Source: Campylobacterota bacterium
Lineage (GTDB): Bacteria > Babelota > Babeliae > Babelales > RVW-14
Assembly: GCA_020633995.1 (NCBI GenBank)
Contig: JACKCO010000003.1
Coordinates: forward strand, 496,001 to 560,000
Length of the DNA: 64,000 bases
Direction of reading: 5' to 3'
Shown: piece by piece, positions 26,151 through 34,471 of the stretch
Position numbering within the stretch: position 1 is the first letter of the stretch
Layout of the letters: each line of letters opens with the position of its first letter
Translations under genes and position numbers: made by a program
Notes under the pieces: generated by a model
What the model was told of the DNA's origin: nothing
Database searches by the model: none
Seen by the model: the letters and a program-made list of their open reading frames with translations, nothing else

Positions 26151-27215
26151 CTACGCAACAGCACTCTGCGCATAAACCGTTTCAACAGTTAACTCGTCGC
26201 GTGCGGCAGCATTGCGCTCAGCAACTAACTTGTGTTCGCGAATGTTGTACAAAATGCGTGCGAGTGCGTCAAGGTGTACGCGCACAACCATGTTATCTTT
26301 TTCCTGGCTCTGTTTTTCAGAGCACACATCAAGTTCAATGTCATCGCGTTGATGTTGTTCAAGAATATTGAGTGCACTGAGCAGCTGGTAGTACGCATGT
26401 GGTTGTGACGAAACTAACAAATGGATATCTTTTTTTGGTTTAGACTCACCATCTTTTGTGGCAATAGCTTGGGCGCGTGGGCAGCAGTCAGTAAGCCACT
26501 GGGCAATGGTGCAGGCGGTGGTTGCTCGTGGCATAGTCCCTGGTGCATCAGCTTTAACAACGGTGTAAGAAATGGTTTCGGGAATAAGCTGCTTGGCTAA
26601 CTCGTCTGCCATGGTGCGCTCATCGTGTATGCCAGTAATGTTGAATGTTTGTTTGAGAAACTCTTTTTCTTCTTTAATGAGTGCACGTCGCCCAGTAAGC
26701 AGTGTTAGCGACTCAACCTTGATGTTACCGCTGTTAATGCGTGAGACAGCATGTTTAATGCGATCAACAAACGCTTCAACGCGAGCTCCAAGCACAAGTG
26801 CTGATTTGTAACTATTTTTTGATGGCAAAATAAGTTCGGTCAAGCCAAGCTGGTTAAACAGTGCGGTAAGGTCTTGGCGAATTTGTGTGTCAAAAACACC
26901 ATCTTGCACGTTCCAACGTTCTTTGGTGCGTAGCCATTTTTTTTGTGTTGTTTGTACAACGTGGTCGATGCCACCATCGGCTGGAATGTCGTACAGATTA
27001 AGTACTTTAGCAAGCATAGGTGAAGGTTTGTCTACAGTTTCATCCCAAAACAGGGAAGGTGCTTTTTTTGGTTTTTCAAACGTGTACAGTTGCTTGTAGC
27101 CGTAGTAGGCAGAGATTGAAAAGCCACTCAAGATTGAGAAGGCCATAACATAAAAAATGAAATCGTACTTATTGATTTTGAGGCGGTCAAGAACAGCTTC
27201 TATGCGTGCTTTCAT
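26151..27215 (-). CDS. Hypothetical membrane-anchored protein
   Basis: A 354-residue protein with one membrane helix near the N-terminus (about residues 19-42, FIFYVMAFSILSGFSISAYYGY) after a basic start, so the rest is probably periplasmic. The body has mixed alpha/beta character with KSALVLGARVEAFVDRI near 142 and IHLLVSSQPHAYYQLLSALN near 266. I recognise no family. It is alone on the minus strand between ankyrin genes. A TATACT -10-like box lies at 27276-27281 upstream, but without a good -35. Confidence 0.8.
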   Translation of the reverse strand: MKARIEAVLDRLKINKYDFIFYVMAFSILSGFSISAYYGYKQLYTFEKPKKAPSLFWDETVDKPSPMLAKVLNLYDIPADGGIDHVVQTTQKKWLRTKERWNVQDGVFDTQIRQDLTALFNQLGLTELILPSKNSYKSALVLGARVEAFVDRIKHAVSRINSGNIKVESLTLLTGRRALIKEEKEFLKQTFNITGIHDERTMADELAKQLIPETISYTVVKADAPGTMPRATTACTIAQWLTDCCPRAQAIATKDGESKPKKDIHLLVSSQPHAYYQLLSALNILEQHQRDDIELDVCSEKQSQEKDNMVVRVHLDALARILYNIREHKLVAERNAAARDELTVETVYAQSAVA

Positions 27216-27415
27216 GGGTTGCCTTCTTTGCTCAGTTTTTTGGGGTGGGACTCTCTTTTTTTGTTAGGGACCTTGAGTATATCATGGTTTATTTTTAATT
27301 GCATATGGGGGCAAGGCTTGCCTGCTTATGAAACGAGAGTGTTGATCTAGTGACTGGGTTCGTGGTATGGCTGGGGTGTGAGTAGTCTTAAGTACTTAGC
27401 ATTAAAGGGGTAGAT

Positions 27416-28535
27416 GTGAAGATGATGAAAATACTGTTGGTTGTGATGTGTTTGTGTACAGGGTTTGGGCAGCTGTATGCTATTGAAGCATTGAGCAGGT
27501 TGGTAGATCGTGGTGCTGAAATTCAACAAGACTTTGAAGCTGAAGTGAAAAAAGCAATAGCTGACGGTGTTGATTTAAACACAAAATTTGGGCCAGACCA
27601 AAAAACACTTTTATTGTATGCACTTGACTCTGATAACGATAGCGCTGCAAAAGCATTGCTTGCAGAAGGTGCTGACCCAAACGTACGTGACATTAATGGA
27701 CGTTCACCGTTGACAAGTGCACTTGAAGTGAACGACGAAGGGTTGACAAAAGCGCTGCTTGATTCAGGTGCATCAACACGATACGTTAGCCCAAGTGTAC
27801 TCAATGCAGCTGATTCTAAGCTTAAAACGATGATTGAAGATCGTAAAAAAAATCGTGATCAATTTGCCAAAGATATGGGTGCAGCCCTCAGGGCTGGTGA
27901 TCATGAAGCAGTTGCCAAGTTAGTTGTGCAGGCAAAAAATAATTTGGGGCAGGGTGATATGGTTCGCCTGCTTACGTTGGGCAAAGATATTGTACCGATG
28001 ATGAATGAACAAGGAATGCTTCACAAATTTGCACAGGACTTTGATAAAGATGCTGGCTTTGGTGAGGCACTCAAGGCGATGCTAGCAGCAGGCGCTGACC
28101 CGAATGTACAAGATAGTGAAGGCAACAGTGTGTTGAAAACATTGCTAGCAGCCCAAAGCAGATGCTGCCAAGCGGGTTGCTGCTGCTGAACAAGCGAGGA
28201 AGGATCAGCAAGCAATGAAGCGGTTTGCTGCCGATACAGTAGACACGACAGATAAGCCGGCTAGGACAGTTCGTAGTGGTACGGTACCGGAAGTTGATAA
28301 AAAGAAGCCCGGTTTTTTAAAGATGTTTACAACAAAAAAAGATGCAGATGCTCCCAAGAAAGAGAAGAAAACATTTGGTCTGTTTAGTAGCGAGAAGAAA
28401 GGAAAGGTGAAAGAGCCTAAAAAACCTAAAGCAGAAGCACCAGATAAGAAATCGTTTAAAGAAAAAGTGCACGATCGAACTCAGCCGTGGAAAAATATGG
28501 GTGGAGCGATAAAAGGAGCTATTCTAGGCAATTAG
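27416..28535 (+). pseudogene. Exported ankyrin protein interrupted by a frameshift
   Basis: Frame 1 (27416-28189, GTG start behind AAAGGGG) encodes a signal peptide and ankyrin repeats (about 55-125 and 215-245, with GADPNVRDINGRSPLTSAL and GADPNVQDSEGNSVL), then ends in an improbable Cys-rich tail. Reading on from about 28150 in the next frame gives AKADAAKRVAAAEQARKDQQ joined to MKRFAADTVD and continues to 28535 with a Lys-rich tail (KKKPGFLKMFTTKK) typical of this protein set. One extra base near 28150-28156 (GCCCAAAGC) would account for it. It is either a decaying gene, a sequencing error, or a slippage site. Intact it would be about 372 residues. Confidence 0.75.
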
Positions 28536-28631
28536 TGCGTAACGTTTCAAATTTATGTACAAACATAGTACAGCGTGTTACGGTCGAGAACAGGGAGTGA
28601 TCAGTAGGTCGTAAAAAAAAAGGAGTGGGTC

Positions 28632-29426
28632 ATGAAGCGACGCAATCAAGTATGCAGGCACGTTATACCCGTTGTTATGATGGTAGCAGGTCTGCACGCG
28701 CAGACAAGTGTGCAACGGCCAGCTGATGCGCTTAAAGATCAAGAGATGCATGCCGCGTGCAGCGAGTGTGAAAAAATGCCGTTGTGTGGTGTGGAGTGTA
28801 GCGTGCCACAAAGCTCAGTTGTTGACGAGCATCCACGTGGTATGAATGAGGGGGAGATTCGGGATACACTTTTGAGCATTGCACGCAGTGGTCATGATGA
28901 AGCCTTTGAGGCATTGCTGCAAAGTTATCCGTATGAGGTAACTGAAATGACCAAAGACATTAGAGATGATTCACACAAAACGCTGTTGCATTTGGCGGTG
29001 CGCAACGGCATGAGCATTAAGCTGATCAGCCGTTTGCTTGAGCTGGGCTGTGATGTTAATGCAAAGGACTGTAACGATATATGTGCAATACATTTGGTGG
29101 CGGGTCGTGGCAATAAAAGTAGCGTTATTGCAAAAATGTTAATCGAGCATGGGGCTGAGCTTGAAGTGCAAGACCGGTTTGGAAACACGCCACTGCACTG
29201 GGCAATCGCTGAAGGAGATGCTGGAGTTGTTGCACAGCTTTTTGTAAAAAAGGTACGCACAGACGTGTTGAACATGAATGGCCGTGATGCGTATCATGCC
29301 GCAGTTGATGCGCTTCAGGTATGCCGTCAGGAACTTGCGCGTGCTCAAGATAGAGATGAGAGAAAGCGATTGCAGGCTGAAGAAATAACAAGACAAAGTA
29401 TTGTTGCGTTATTTGAAGAAGAGTAA
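28632..29426 (+). CDS. Exported ankyrin-repeat protein
   Basis: A 264-residue product, ATG behind AAAAGGAG. N-terminal signal (MKRRNQVCRHVIPVVMMVAGLHAQ) followed by a short Cys-containing spacer (CSECEKMPLCGVECS, about 41-55) and then four or five ankyrin repeats (about 75-235; KTLLHLAVRNG, GNTPLHWAIAEGDAGVVAQL). It ends in a short coiled coil (QELARAQDRDERKRLQAEE). Last gene of the ankyrin run; the next gene converges from the other strand with only 2 bases between stops. Confidence 0.87.
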   Translation: MKRRNQVCRHVIPVVMMVAGLHAQTSVQRPADALKDQEMHAACSECEKMPLCGVECSVPQSSVVDEHPRGMNEGEIRDTLLSIARSGHDEAFEALLQSYPYEVTEMTKDIRDDSHKTLLHLAVRNGMSIKLISRLLELGCDVNAKDCNDICAIHLVAGRGNKSSVIAKMLIEHGAELEVQDRFGNTPLHWAIAEGDAGVVAQLFVKKVRTDVLNMNGRDAYHAAVDALQVCRQELARAQDRDERKRLQAEEITRQSIVALFEEE

Positions 29427-29428
29427 GT

Positions 29429-30175
29429 TTATTTCTTTTCGACTTTATCCTGTTCACGCTCTTCATCGCGTACGACTGACTCAGTACATGTGGCGCAACT
29501 TGTTTTAAAAATATCAAACGCTTCATCAACACTGTCGGTGATGGTAAATAATTTTTGATCGTTGGGGTCAATCAATCCATGCTTGAGCGTGCATTTGGTT
29601 ATCCAATCGTTGAGGTGACCCCAATAGTCACGGTCTATGAGTACGATAGGTGTTTTTTCCATGCGGTTGCATTGTACGAGGGTGAGTATTTCAAACAGTT
29701 CATCAAATGTGCCAAAGCCACCAGGAAAAATTGCAAATCCCACTGAGTAGCGGGTGAGCAACCACTTACGTGCAAAAAAGTGGTTCATGATGATACTTTC
29801 TTGCAAGAATTCGTTTTTTCTTTCAACGTTAAGATTAATCAGTCCAATACCTGCCGAGACAAGGCGAACGGGGCATTGTTGTCCTTCTTTGCATTCATTT
29901 AAGTAGTCCATAGCACCACGGTTTGCCGCTTCCATAATGCCTGGGCCACCACCGGTGATGATTGAAAAGTGATTGGCAGCAAGCTTTTTTGCAAGCTCTT
30001 GCGCCTTGAGTGCGAAGGGGCTATCACGCTCGATGCGTGAGCCACCAAATACGGTAATTGCCGGTTGTGGAAGTTTTGTCAGTTGCCACATGCCAGTGAG
30101 TAGACGGTAGTTGGTGATTGCAAGGCTTTTTAAAAAACGACTATATTCTTTAAACCGTTTTGACAATGAATGCAT
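29429..30175 (-). CDS. LOG-family protein (cytokinin riboside 5'-monophosphate phosphoribohydrolase-like)
   Basis: The 248-residue product has both hallmark motifs of the LOG/TIGR00730 Rossmann-fold family, GGGPGIMEAANRGA (nucleotide binding) and PGGFGTFDELFE (catalytic). Members cleave the N-glycosidic bond of nucleoside 5'-monophosphates; older databases call them lysine decarboxylases, which is not supported. The first 45 residues are a basic helical extension (HSLSKRFKEYSRFLK) and the last 20 are charged. In bacteria the physiological substrate is usually unknown. It stands alone, with the aldolase gene upstream across a palindromic repeat. Confidence 0.9.
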   Translation of the reverse strand: MHSLSKRFKEYSRFLKSLAITNYRLLTGMWQLTKLPQPAITVFGGSRIERDSPFALKAQELAKKLAANHFSIITGGGPGIMEAANRGAMDYLNECKEGQQCPVRLVSAGIGLINLNVERKNEFLQESIIMNHFFARKWLLTRYSVGFAIFPGGFGTFDELFEILTLVQCNRMEKTPIVLIDRDYWGHLNDWITKCTLKHGLIDPNDQKLFTITDSVDEAFDIFKTSCATCTESVVRDEEREQDKVEKK

Positions 30176-30256
30176 TTTTTTCCCTTTATTTTTTCTGCAA
30201 ATTTTATTTTAAGTTTTAAGAAACTGGAGATATTGTTTTTGCTTGCTTCGACCAGT

Positions 30257-30333
30257 GTCGCCCTGAATTTATTTCAGGGTCCAGATATTAGGAAAATCCA
30301 TTTTCTGGATCCTGAAACGAGTTCAGGAAGACA
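30257..30333. repeat. Composite repeat: two inverted palindromes around a fixed spacer
   Basis: CCCTGAATTTATTTCAGGGT plus CCAGA, then TATTAGGAAAATCCATTT, then TCTGGATCCTGAAACGAGTT plus CAGGAAGACA. The two halves are inverted relatives. Same architecture as 24791-24868. Confidence 0.75.
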
Positions 30334-30370
30334 TGGGGTGTCTGAAGTTATTTAACTATCTCTTACTTTA

Positions 30371-31279
30371 TCATTCCCGAATCATATCAAGCGCTGTGGT
30401 CAGTTCACATTCATCAAACATAAGTGCAGCAACAGCTTTGCAAAATGCAACGGCCTGAGGTAGTGCTTTTTGGTGGATGTTGCGCCCGATTGCTGCACCG
30501 GCAACGCCGCCGACGGTGAGTTGTTGTTCCAGACCGCGTAAAAATAATGCACTGTCTTGTGTTGGCCCGCCAGAGCAAATGACACGAGTGTTGCCTGCTG
30601 CTTGTACTACTTGTTGCAAGTGTTGTGCTTGTGTCGTTTCGTTTTCGCCTTCAGGCAGGTTGACTTTGACAAAGTCTGCACCAAGTGCATGGCCAACACC
30701 AGCTGCACCAGCAATCAGGTTTGGGTCACGTTCATTTTTAACGGCTTTGCCACGTGGGTACATCCACAGTACGCTGACCAGACCAAGTGCGTGTGCTTGC
30801 GCAATAATTTGTGATGCTTCTTGCAGCATGAGTGACTCATGCTCACTGCCAAGGTATACCGTGTAACCAACACCAACGATTGAAAGTTGTGCATGTTCTT
30901 TCAGGTGTAAGATTTGTTCCATGCTGTACAGTGCGCGACTGATGGGATCTGCATACTCCGTTGAGAGCAAGTTTGTTTTTGCATTGAGTTTAACCAGATA
31001 GTTGATGGTGGGAAAGTCATGTGCGTAGCGGGCGATCATTCCTAGCTGTGTTGCAAAAACACCAATGGGTGCTTGGCTTGCTATCTTGAAAAGATTTTTT
31101 GGATCGTTGCATTCAGCTGGAATGTTAGGACCAAAAAAATCGGCATTGAGATGTTCTATTTTTTGATCACCAGCAAACAAAAAAAGTTTGTCGCTACCGC
31201 GTGTTGCTTTCGTGTAATTTTTTATGAACGCTTGCTGTACGTGGCTTGGTACGCTGAGTGGTACTGGTATTGTTGGCAT
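30371..31279 (-). CDS. fbaB: Class I fructose-bisphosphate aldolase, FbaB/DeoC-like
   Basis: The 302-residue sequence fits the archaeal-type class I aldolase (FbaB/DhnA) family: FAGDQKIEHLN near the N-terminus (catalytic Asp), GADFVKVNLPEGE with the likely Schiff-base Lys in the middle, and VGGVAGAAIGRNIHQK at the C-terminal phosphate-binding site. It would interconvert fructose 1,6-bisphosphate with dihydroxyacetone phosphate and glyceraldehyde 3-phosphate. Related members of the family (LsrF-like) use other sugar phosphates, so substrate is not certain. PEP synthase at the right edge would act in the same direction in gluconeogenesis, but the two are not linked. Confidence 0.85.
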   Translation of the reverse strand: MPTIPVPLSVPSHVQQAFIKNYTKATRGSDKLFLFAGDQKIEHLNADFFGPNIPAECNDPKNLFKIASQAPIGVFATQLGMIARYAHDFPTINYLVKLNAKTNLLSTEYADPISRALYSMEQILHLKEHAQLSIVGVGYTVYLGSEHESLMLQEASQIIAQAHALGLVSVLWMYPRGKAVKNERDPNLIAGAAGVGHALGADFVKVNLPEGENETTQAQHLQQVVQAAGNTRVICSGGPTQDSALFLRGLEQQLTVGGVAGAAIGRNIHQKALPQAVAFCKAVAALMFDECELTTALDMIRE

Positions 31280-31335
31280 TGTCTTTAACCTTTTGATTAT
31301 CTTTCTAATTTTAATAGTATTTGCCTTGCTCAGTT

Positions 31336-31439
31336 CGTCACCCTGGACTTTGATCCAGGGTCCATTTCTAAAAGATAAAACCTATGTTTTTTACCTGAGT
31401 ATAACCATGGATACCGGCTCATGGGCCGGTATGACGAGT
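31336..31439. repeat. Composite palindromic repeat
   Basis: GTCACCCTGGACTTTGATCC plus AGGGTCCA, a 37-base spacer, then CCATGGATACCGGCTCATGG plus GCCGGTATGACGAG. It has the same two-palindrome layout as 30257-30333 but with different arm sequences. The 421 bases between the aldolase and the acetyltransferase contain only repeats of this kind. Confidence 0.7.
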
Positions 31440-31570
31440 GTTTGGAGATGCTCAGCATAAAATGTGTAAATCCTCAGCTTTTCGTAAGTATTTCAAAACA
31501 TTTTGGACAGTAGTGGATTAAGCCCCGGGTGACGAGTATTTATTCCCTTGAGTTATTACGATCTGCATCT

Positions 31571-31646
31571 TGTTATCCCGTTTTGTATCTTGTTATCCCC
31601 GGCCTCTACCTCGTCATCCCGGCCTGTGAGCCGGGATCTAGAACTT
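31571..31646. repeat. Palindromic repeat cluster
   Basis: Partial copies (TTGTTATCCCG, TTGTTATCCCCGG) lead into a full palindrome CGTCATCCCGGCCTGTGAGC plus CGGGATCTAGAACTTG (31613-31646). The end matches the copy at 8155-8190. Confidence 0.75.
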
Positions 31647-31700
31647 GTGTTTCCTTTTAACACCCAGGCTAGCATGAAGCGAAAAATAAAGTCAGTAGTT

Positions 31701-32366
31701 TTAACGTTGTGCGAGAAACTGCTTTGCACTCAAAACAAACTTGTGTGGACATGGGCAACCAAGTGGCCGTGGTGTTGTACTAACTTCCTCAACAAAACCA
31801 AGGCGTGTGCATACCTGTGCAGATTTTTTGTGTAACGTTCCATCAATGTCTGGAACACAGGCGTACAAGCGTGGTGCATTGGTCAGTGCAAAATAAAATG
31901 AGATGAGTGCTTGCGCTGCTTCAGTGATATATCCCTTGCCTTGCTGTCCTGGGCTGAGCCAGTAACCAATTTTCCAGCAGTCGTCCGCTTGTGGAGTATG
32001 AAAACTTATTGAGCCGATCATCGTGTCAGTGTTTGGTAAAAAGAGAAAATATTTCCAGAGGGTGAGTGTCTTTTTCCCCTCGCATCGTTTTGCAATACTG
32101 TTACGCCAGAAGGTAATTGACTGTCGTGCTTTGGCCGTTGACCACGGACCTGGTGAGTTGCCACAAAAAAGTGTTTTACGCACAGCCTGTGGGCAAGCCG
32201 TAAACAGTTGTAGCGCGAGCGTGTCAAGCTCGGTGTCTTTGTAACGTGTGATTGCGTGCAGGCTGAGCCGCTGCGTGGTGAGCTGGTCTGGCGGTGAAGG
32301 AATATGAGCACATGTGTGTGTGTAGAGTACGAGTGGTAAAAAATAGTGGCTTAAGCGGCTGAGCAT
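31701..32366 (-). CDS. GNAT acetyltransferase with putative signal peptide
   Basis: From the ATG at 32366 (GGGAGAGGTG immediately upstream) the product is 221 residues. Residues 1-20 (MLSRLSHYFLPLVLYTHTCA) look like a signal peptide. A RimJ/RimL-type GNAT domain follows: TTQRLSLHAI near 30, then IGYWLSPGQQGKGYITEAAQ, the acetyl-CoA pyrophosphate loop. It would transfer acetyl groups to an amine, typically a protein N-terminus. An in-frame ATG at 32465 has no ribosome binding site. GNAT enzymes are normally cytosolic, so an export signal is odd; the 33457 gene shares this feature. Substrate unknown. Confidence 0.82.
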   Translation of the reverse strand: MLSRLSHYFLPLVLYTHTCAHIPSPPDQLTTQRLSLHAITRYKDTELDTLALQLFTACPQAVRKTLFCGNSPGPWSTAKARQSITFWRNSIAKRCEGKKTLTLWKYFLFLPNTDTMIGSISFHTPQADDCWKIGYWLSPGQQGKGYITEAAQALISFYFALTNAPRLYACVPDIDGTLHKKSAQVCTRLGFVEEVSTTPRPLGCPCPHKFVLSAKQFLAQR

Positions 32367-32537
32367 AACACCTCTCCCCCAAAAAAAACGTGATAAAAAA
32401 GCCTTTGGGATAAGCATAGCATACATGGTTTGGTGCACGCATGAGTTTGCTTCAAATTTATACAATCTGTTGCGCTTGAGGTAGTGATGCGTCTAAAATC
32501 GCCAAGAAAGTGTAACGCTAACGACAGAAAGGAAGAT

Positions 32538-33248
32538 ATGTCAATTTCGTTGCGTTTTTTTGGATGTGTTGTTTTGGTAGTACTTGCTAGTGGTTTGCAA
32601 GCAGGTGAGGGGAAAAAAGAAAAATATTATCGATTGCATAACACGATACGCTATCGGCCAGAAATGCTTTCAGAAATATTGGAAGAAATTAAACTGTGTG
32701 ATGATTTAGATGAGCTTGACTATGACGGTGTTGCTCCGCTGCATATCGCTGCAGGTAAAGGAGAGACTGGCATTATGGAAATGCTGCTTGATGCCGGAGC
32801 AGGTGTTGCTGTGCTTGATAAGCGAGATTGGTCCGCAATGATTCATGCAGTTATTGGAAGAAGTGCTCCAGCTGTAGAGTTTCTTGTACAGCATGGTTTT
32901 GATGTCAATATGCAGTGTGGAGAGTACGGGAAGACGGCTTTGCATTATGCTGCTCGCTGGGGAGAGGGAATAACAAAGGCAGTTATTGATGCGGGTGGAT
33001 GTTGTTTGGACATTGATTTGCAGGACTATGATGGCATGACTGCGCTACACCATGCTATGGACAGCTACAACTTTTTAGGCGCTCAGCATTTGCTGGATGC
33101 AGGCGCCGACCAAACAATAAAAGATAAAAGAGGAAGAACACCTCTTGATATATCTGTTTATTGGGGTGGCATTGGCCAACAGCAAGAACAGGAAAAAATT
33201 GATCGAGAAAGAGAACGTGAAAAACTTGAGCGTGAACGAGAAGAATAA
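32538..33248 (+). CDS. Exported ankyrin-repeat protein with charged coiled-coil tail
   Basis: A 236-residue protein from the ATG at 32538 (AAAGGAAG upstream; an earlier in-frame ATG at 32484 would bury the signal peptide). Signal peptide MSISLRFFGCVVLVVLASGLQA. Five ankyrin repeats fill about residues 60-210 (VAPLHIAAGKGETGIMEMLL, GKTALHYAARWGEGITKAVI, MTALHHAMDS, GRTPLDISVYWGG). It closes with a Glu/Arg helix (REREREKLEREREE). Divergent from the acetyltransferase gene. No catalytic domain. Confidence 0.87.
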   Translation: MSISLRFFGCVVLVVLASGLQAGEGKKEKYYRLHNTIRYRPEMLSEILEEIKLCDDLDELDYDGVAPLHIAAGKGETGIMEMLLDAGAGVAVLDKRDWSAMIHAVIGRSAPAVEFLVQHGFDVNMQCGEYGKTALHYAARWGEGITKAVIDAGGCCLDIDLQDYDGMTALHHAMDSYNFLGAQHLLDAGADQTIKDKRGRTPLDISVYWGGIGQQQEQEKIDREREREKLEREREE

Positions 33249-33273
33249 AAAATCATTATATCTTTATGCGTTT

Positions 33274-33441
33274 ATGTTTACTGGGTGGTGGTTTGGTAGT
33301 TCTGATTCCGCTACTAAACCACCACCTACATCACCCGTTGTTGCTATGCTGCAGGTTCTTAAGCTGAAGGTTGTTTCACTTATGGCTTCGGTTGCTGGGG
33401 CGAGGTTTTTTTATGAAAAGCTTGAGAAGAAACAAGCTTAA
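33274..33441 (+). CDS. Possible small ORF or lost C-terminal extension
   Basis: Downstream of the ankyrin gene another frame stays open and encodes MFTGWWFGSSDSATKPPP, a hydrophobic stretch (VVSLMASVAGARFF) and EKLEKKQA. The frame also continues upstream through the charged tail of the ankyrin gene, so it may be an extension lost by frameshift. No ribosome binding site is visible. An inverted repeat (GTGGTGGTTTGGTAG against CTACTAAACCACCAC, about 33285-33330) lies within it and could be a transcript hairpin. Confidence 0.25.
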   Translation: MFTGWWFGSSDSATKPPPTSPVVAMLQVLKLKVVSLMASVAGARFFYEKLEKKQA

Positions 33442-33456
33442 AAAGTTTGTGTCGTG

Positions 33457-34353
33457 TTAGCAACGATAAAATAAATCAAGAATAAGATATGACAAGAGTG
33501 TTTCTACCATCATGGTAATGACGAAGGCATCTGTGTCGTAGTGTTTGTTGGACAACCATGCTTTGGGTATACATTTAGCTAAAGCTCCGATGCATGAAAG
33601 ACTTATAGTAAGCTTGCTTGGCCAAAAGTTTCTTCTGATAGAAGGGTGTGGCGTGATTTTTGTCTGGGGAAAAGCTGCTTTGGTTTCTGAAAATTTTTCA
33701 TAAGTAAGCATATATTTGTCTATAGAGCATTCATTGAAGTAGCAGGTTGTTTGATTTTCTTGTTTTTCAAAACCAAGTGACTGGGCTAAGTTTTGAGATG
33801 GAGTATTAGTTGGTAGCACGTGGGCATACAGGAATGGTGCATTTGTTCCATCGAAATAGTGTGGCATGAGAGCGCGAGAAGCTTCTTTCATGTATCCATT
33901 TTGTTGGTAGTTTTTACTCAACCAATATCCAAGTTGCCAACCCATATTAGGTTCTTGTGAGTGAAGCCCAATTTCTCCGATCATCAAGTTTTTATTTTTT
34001 AGAAAGATAAGATAGGAGCTCAGTCGTAATCCCCGACCGTGGAAATAATGTTGTTTTATACATGATTGTTGATTTTTCAACCACTTGAGAACCATTTGCT
34101 GAGTTGGTTTTGTTCTAGCTTGACAGCCGCAAAAACGCTTTTTATTTACTTCATCGCTAGTGCCATAAGTTGTAAGAGCATTGAAATACTCTTGGCTAAG
34201 TTTATCTAACTCGCTTTCATTGTAAAGCAACAATGACCGCAGCATTAGCCGTTCTGTTTCAATTGTTCCTGGCAGCTTATCAGCTGCTGATGCATATGAA
34301 AATGATACTAAATACACTGCAACAAGCAGTACACTTTTTATTAAACGCTCCAT
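33457..34353 (-). CDS. GNAT-like acetyltransferase with signal peptide and C-terminal membrane segments
   Basis: A 298-residue product. Signal peptide MERLIKSVLLVAVYLVSFSYASAA, then a GNAT region (about 30-205) opening IETERLMLRSLLLY and containing QLGYWLSKNYQQNGYMKEAS. In the acetyl-CoA loop the first Gly of the usual GxG is Gln, so activity may be altered. The last 75 residues have two hydrophobic stretches, so the C-terminus may re-enter a membrane. It is a diverged paralogue of the 31701 gene. Substrate unknown. Confidence 0.75.
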   Translation of the reverse strand: MERLIKSVLLVAVYLVSFSYASAADKLPGTIETERLMLRSLLLYNESELDKLSQEYFNALTTYGTSDEVNKKRFCGCQARTKPTQQMVLKWLKNQQSCIKQHYFHGRGLRLSSYLIFLKNKNLMIGEIGLHSQEPNMGWQLGYWLSKNYQQNGYMKEASRALMPHYFDGTNAPFLYAHVLPTNTPSQNLAQSLGFEKQENQTTCYFNECSIDKYMLTYEKFSETKAAFPQTKITPHPSIRRNFWPSKLTISLSCIGALAKCIPKAWLSNKHYDTDAFVITMMVETLLSYLILDLFYRC

Positions 34354-34471
34354 CTATTGTACCCCCAAATTATACTCTAATTAGTATATTTTATTGATGA
34401 TTGAGCGTCAAATGGGTTTCGGGTAGAAGATTTAGATGGGTTGGGAGGCTTGATCAAGCCTCCCAGTAGTC

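Noticed and set aside
29429..30175. Lysine decarboxylase
   Set aside because: Older annotation for this family; the PGGxGT and GGGPG motifs point to LOG-type phosphoribohydrolases instead.
31280..31700. Short frames in the gap between aldolase and acetyltransferase
   Set aside because: The stretch is made of palindromic repeats; no ribosome binding sites or protein-like composition.
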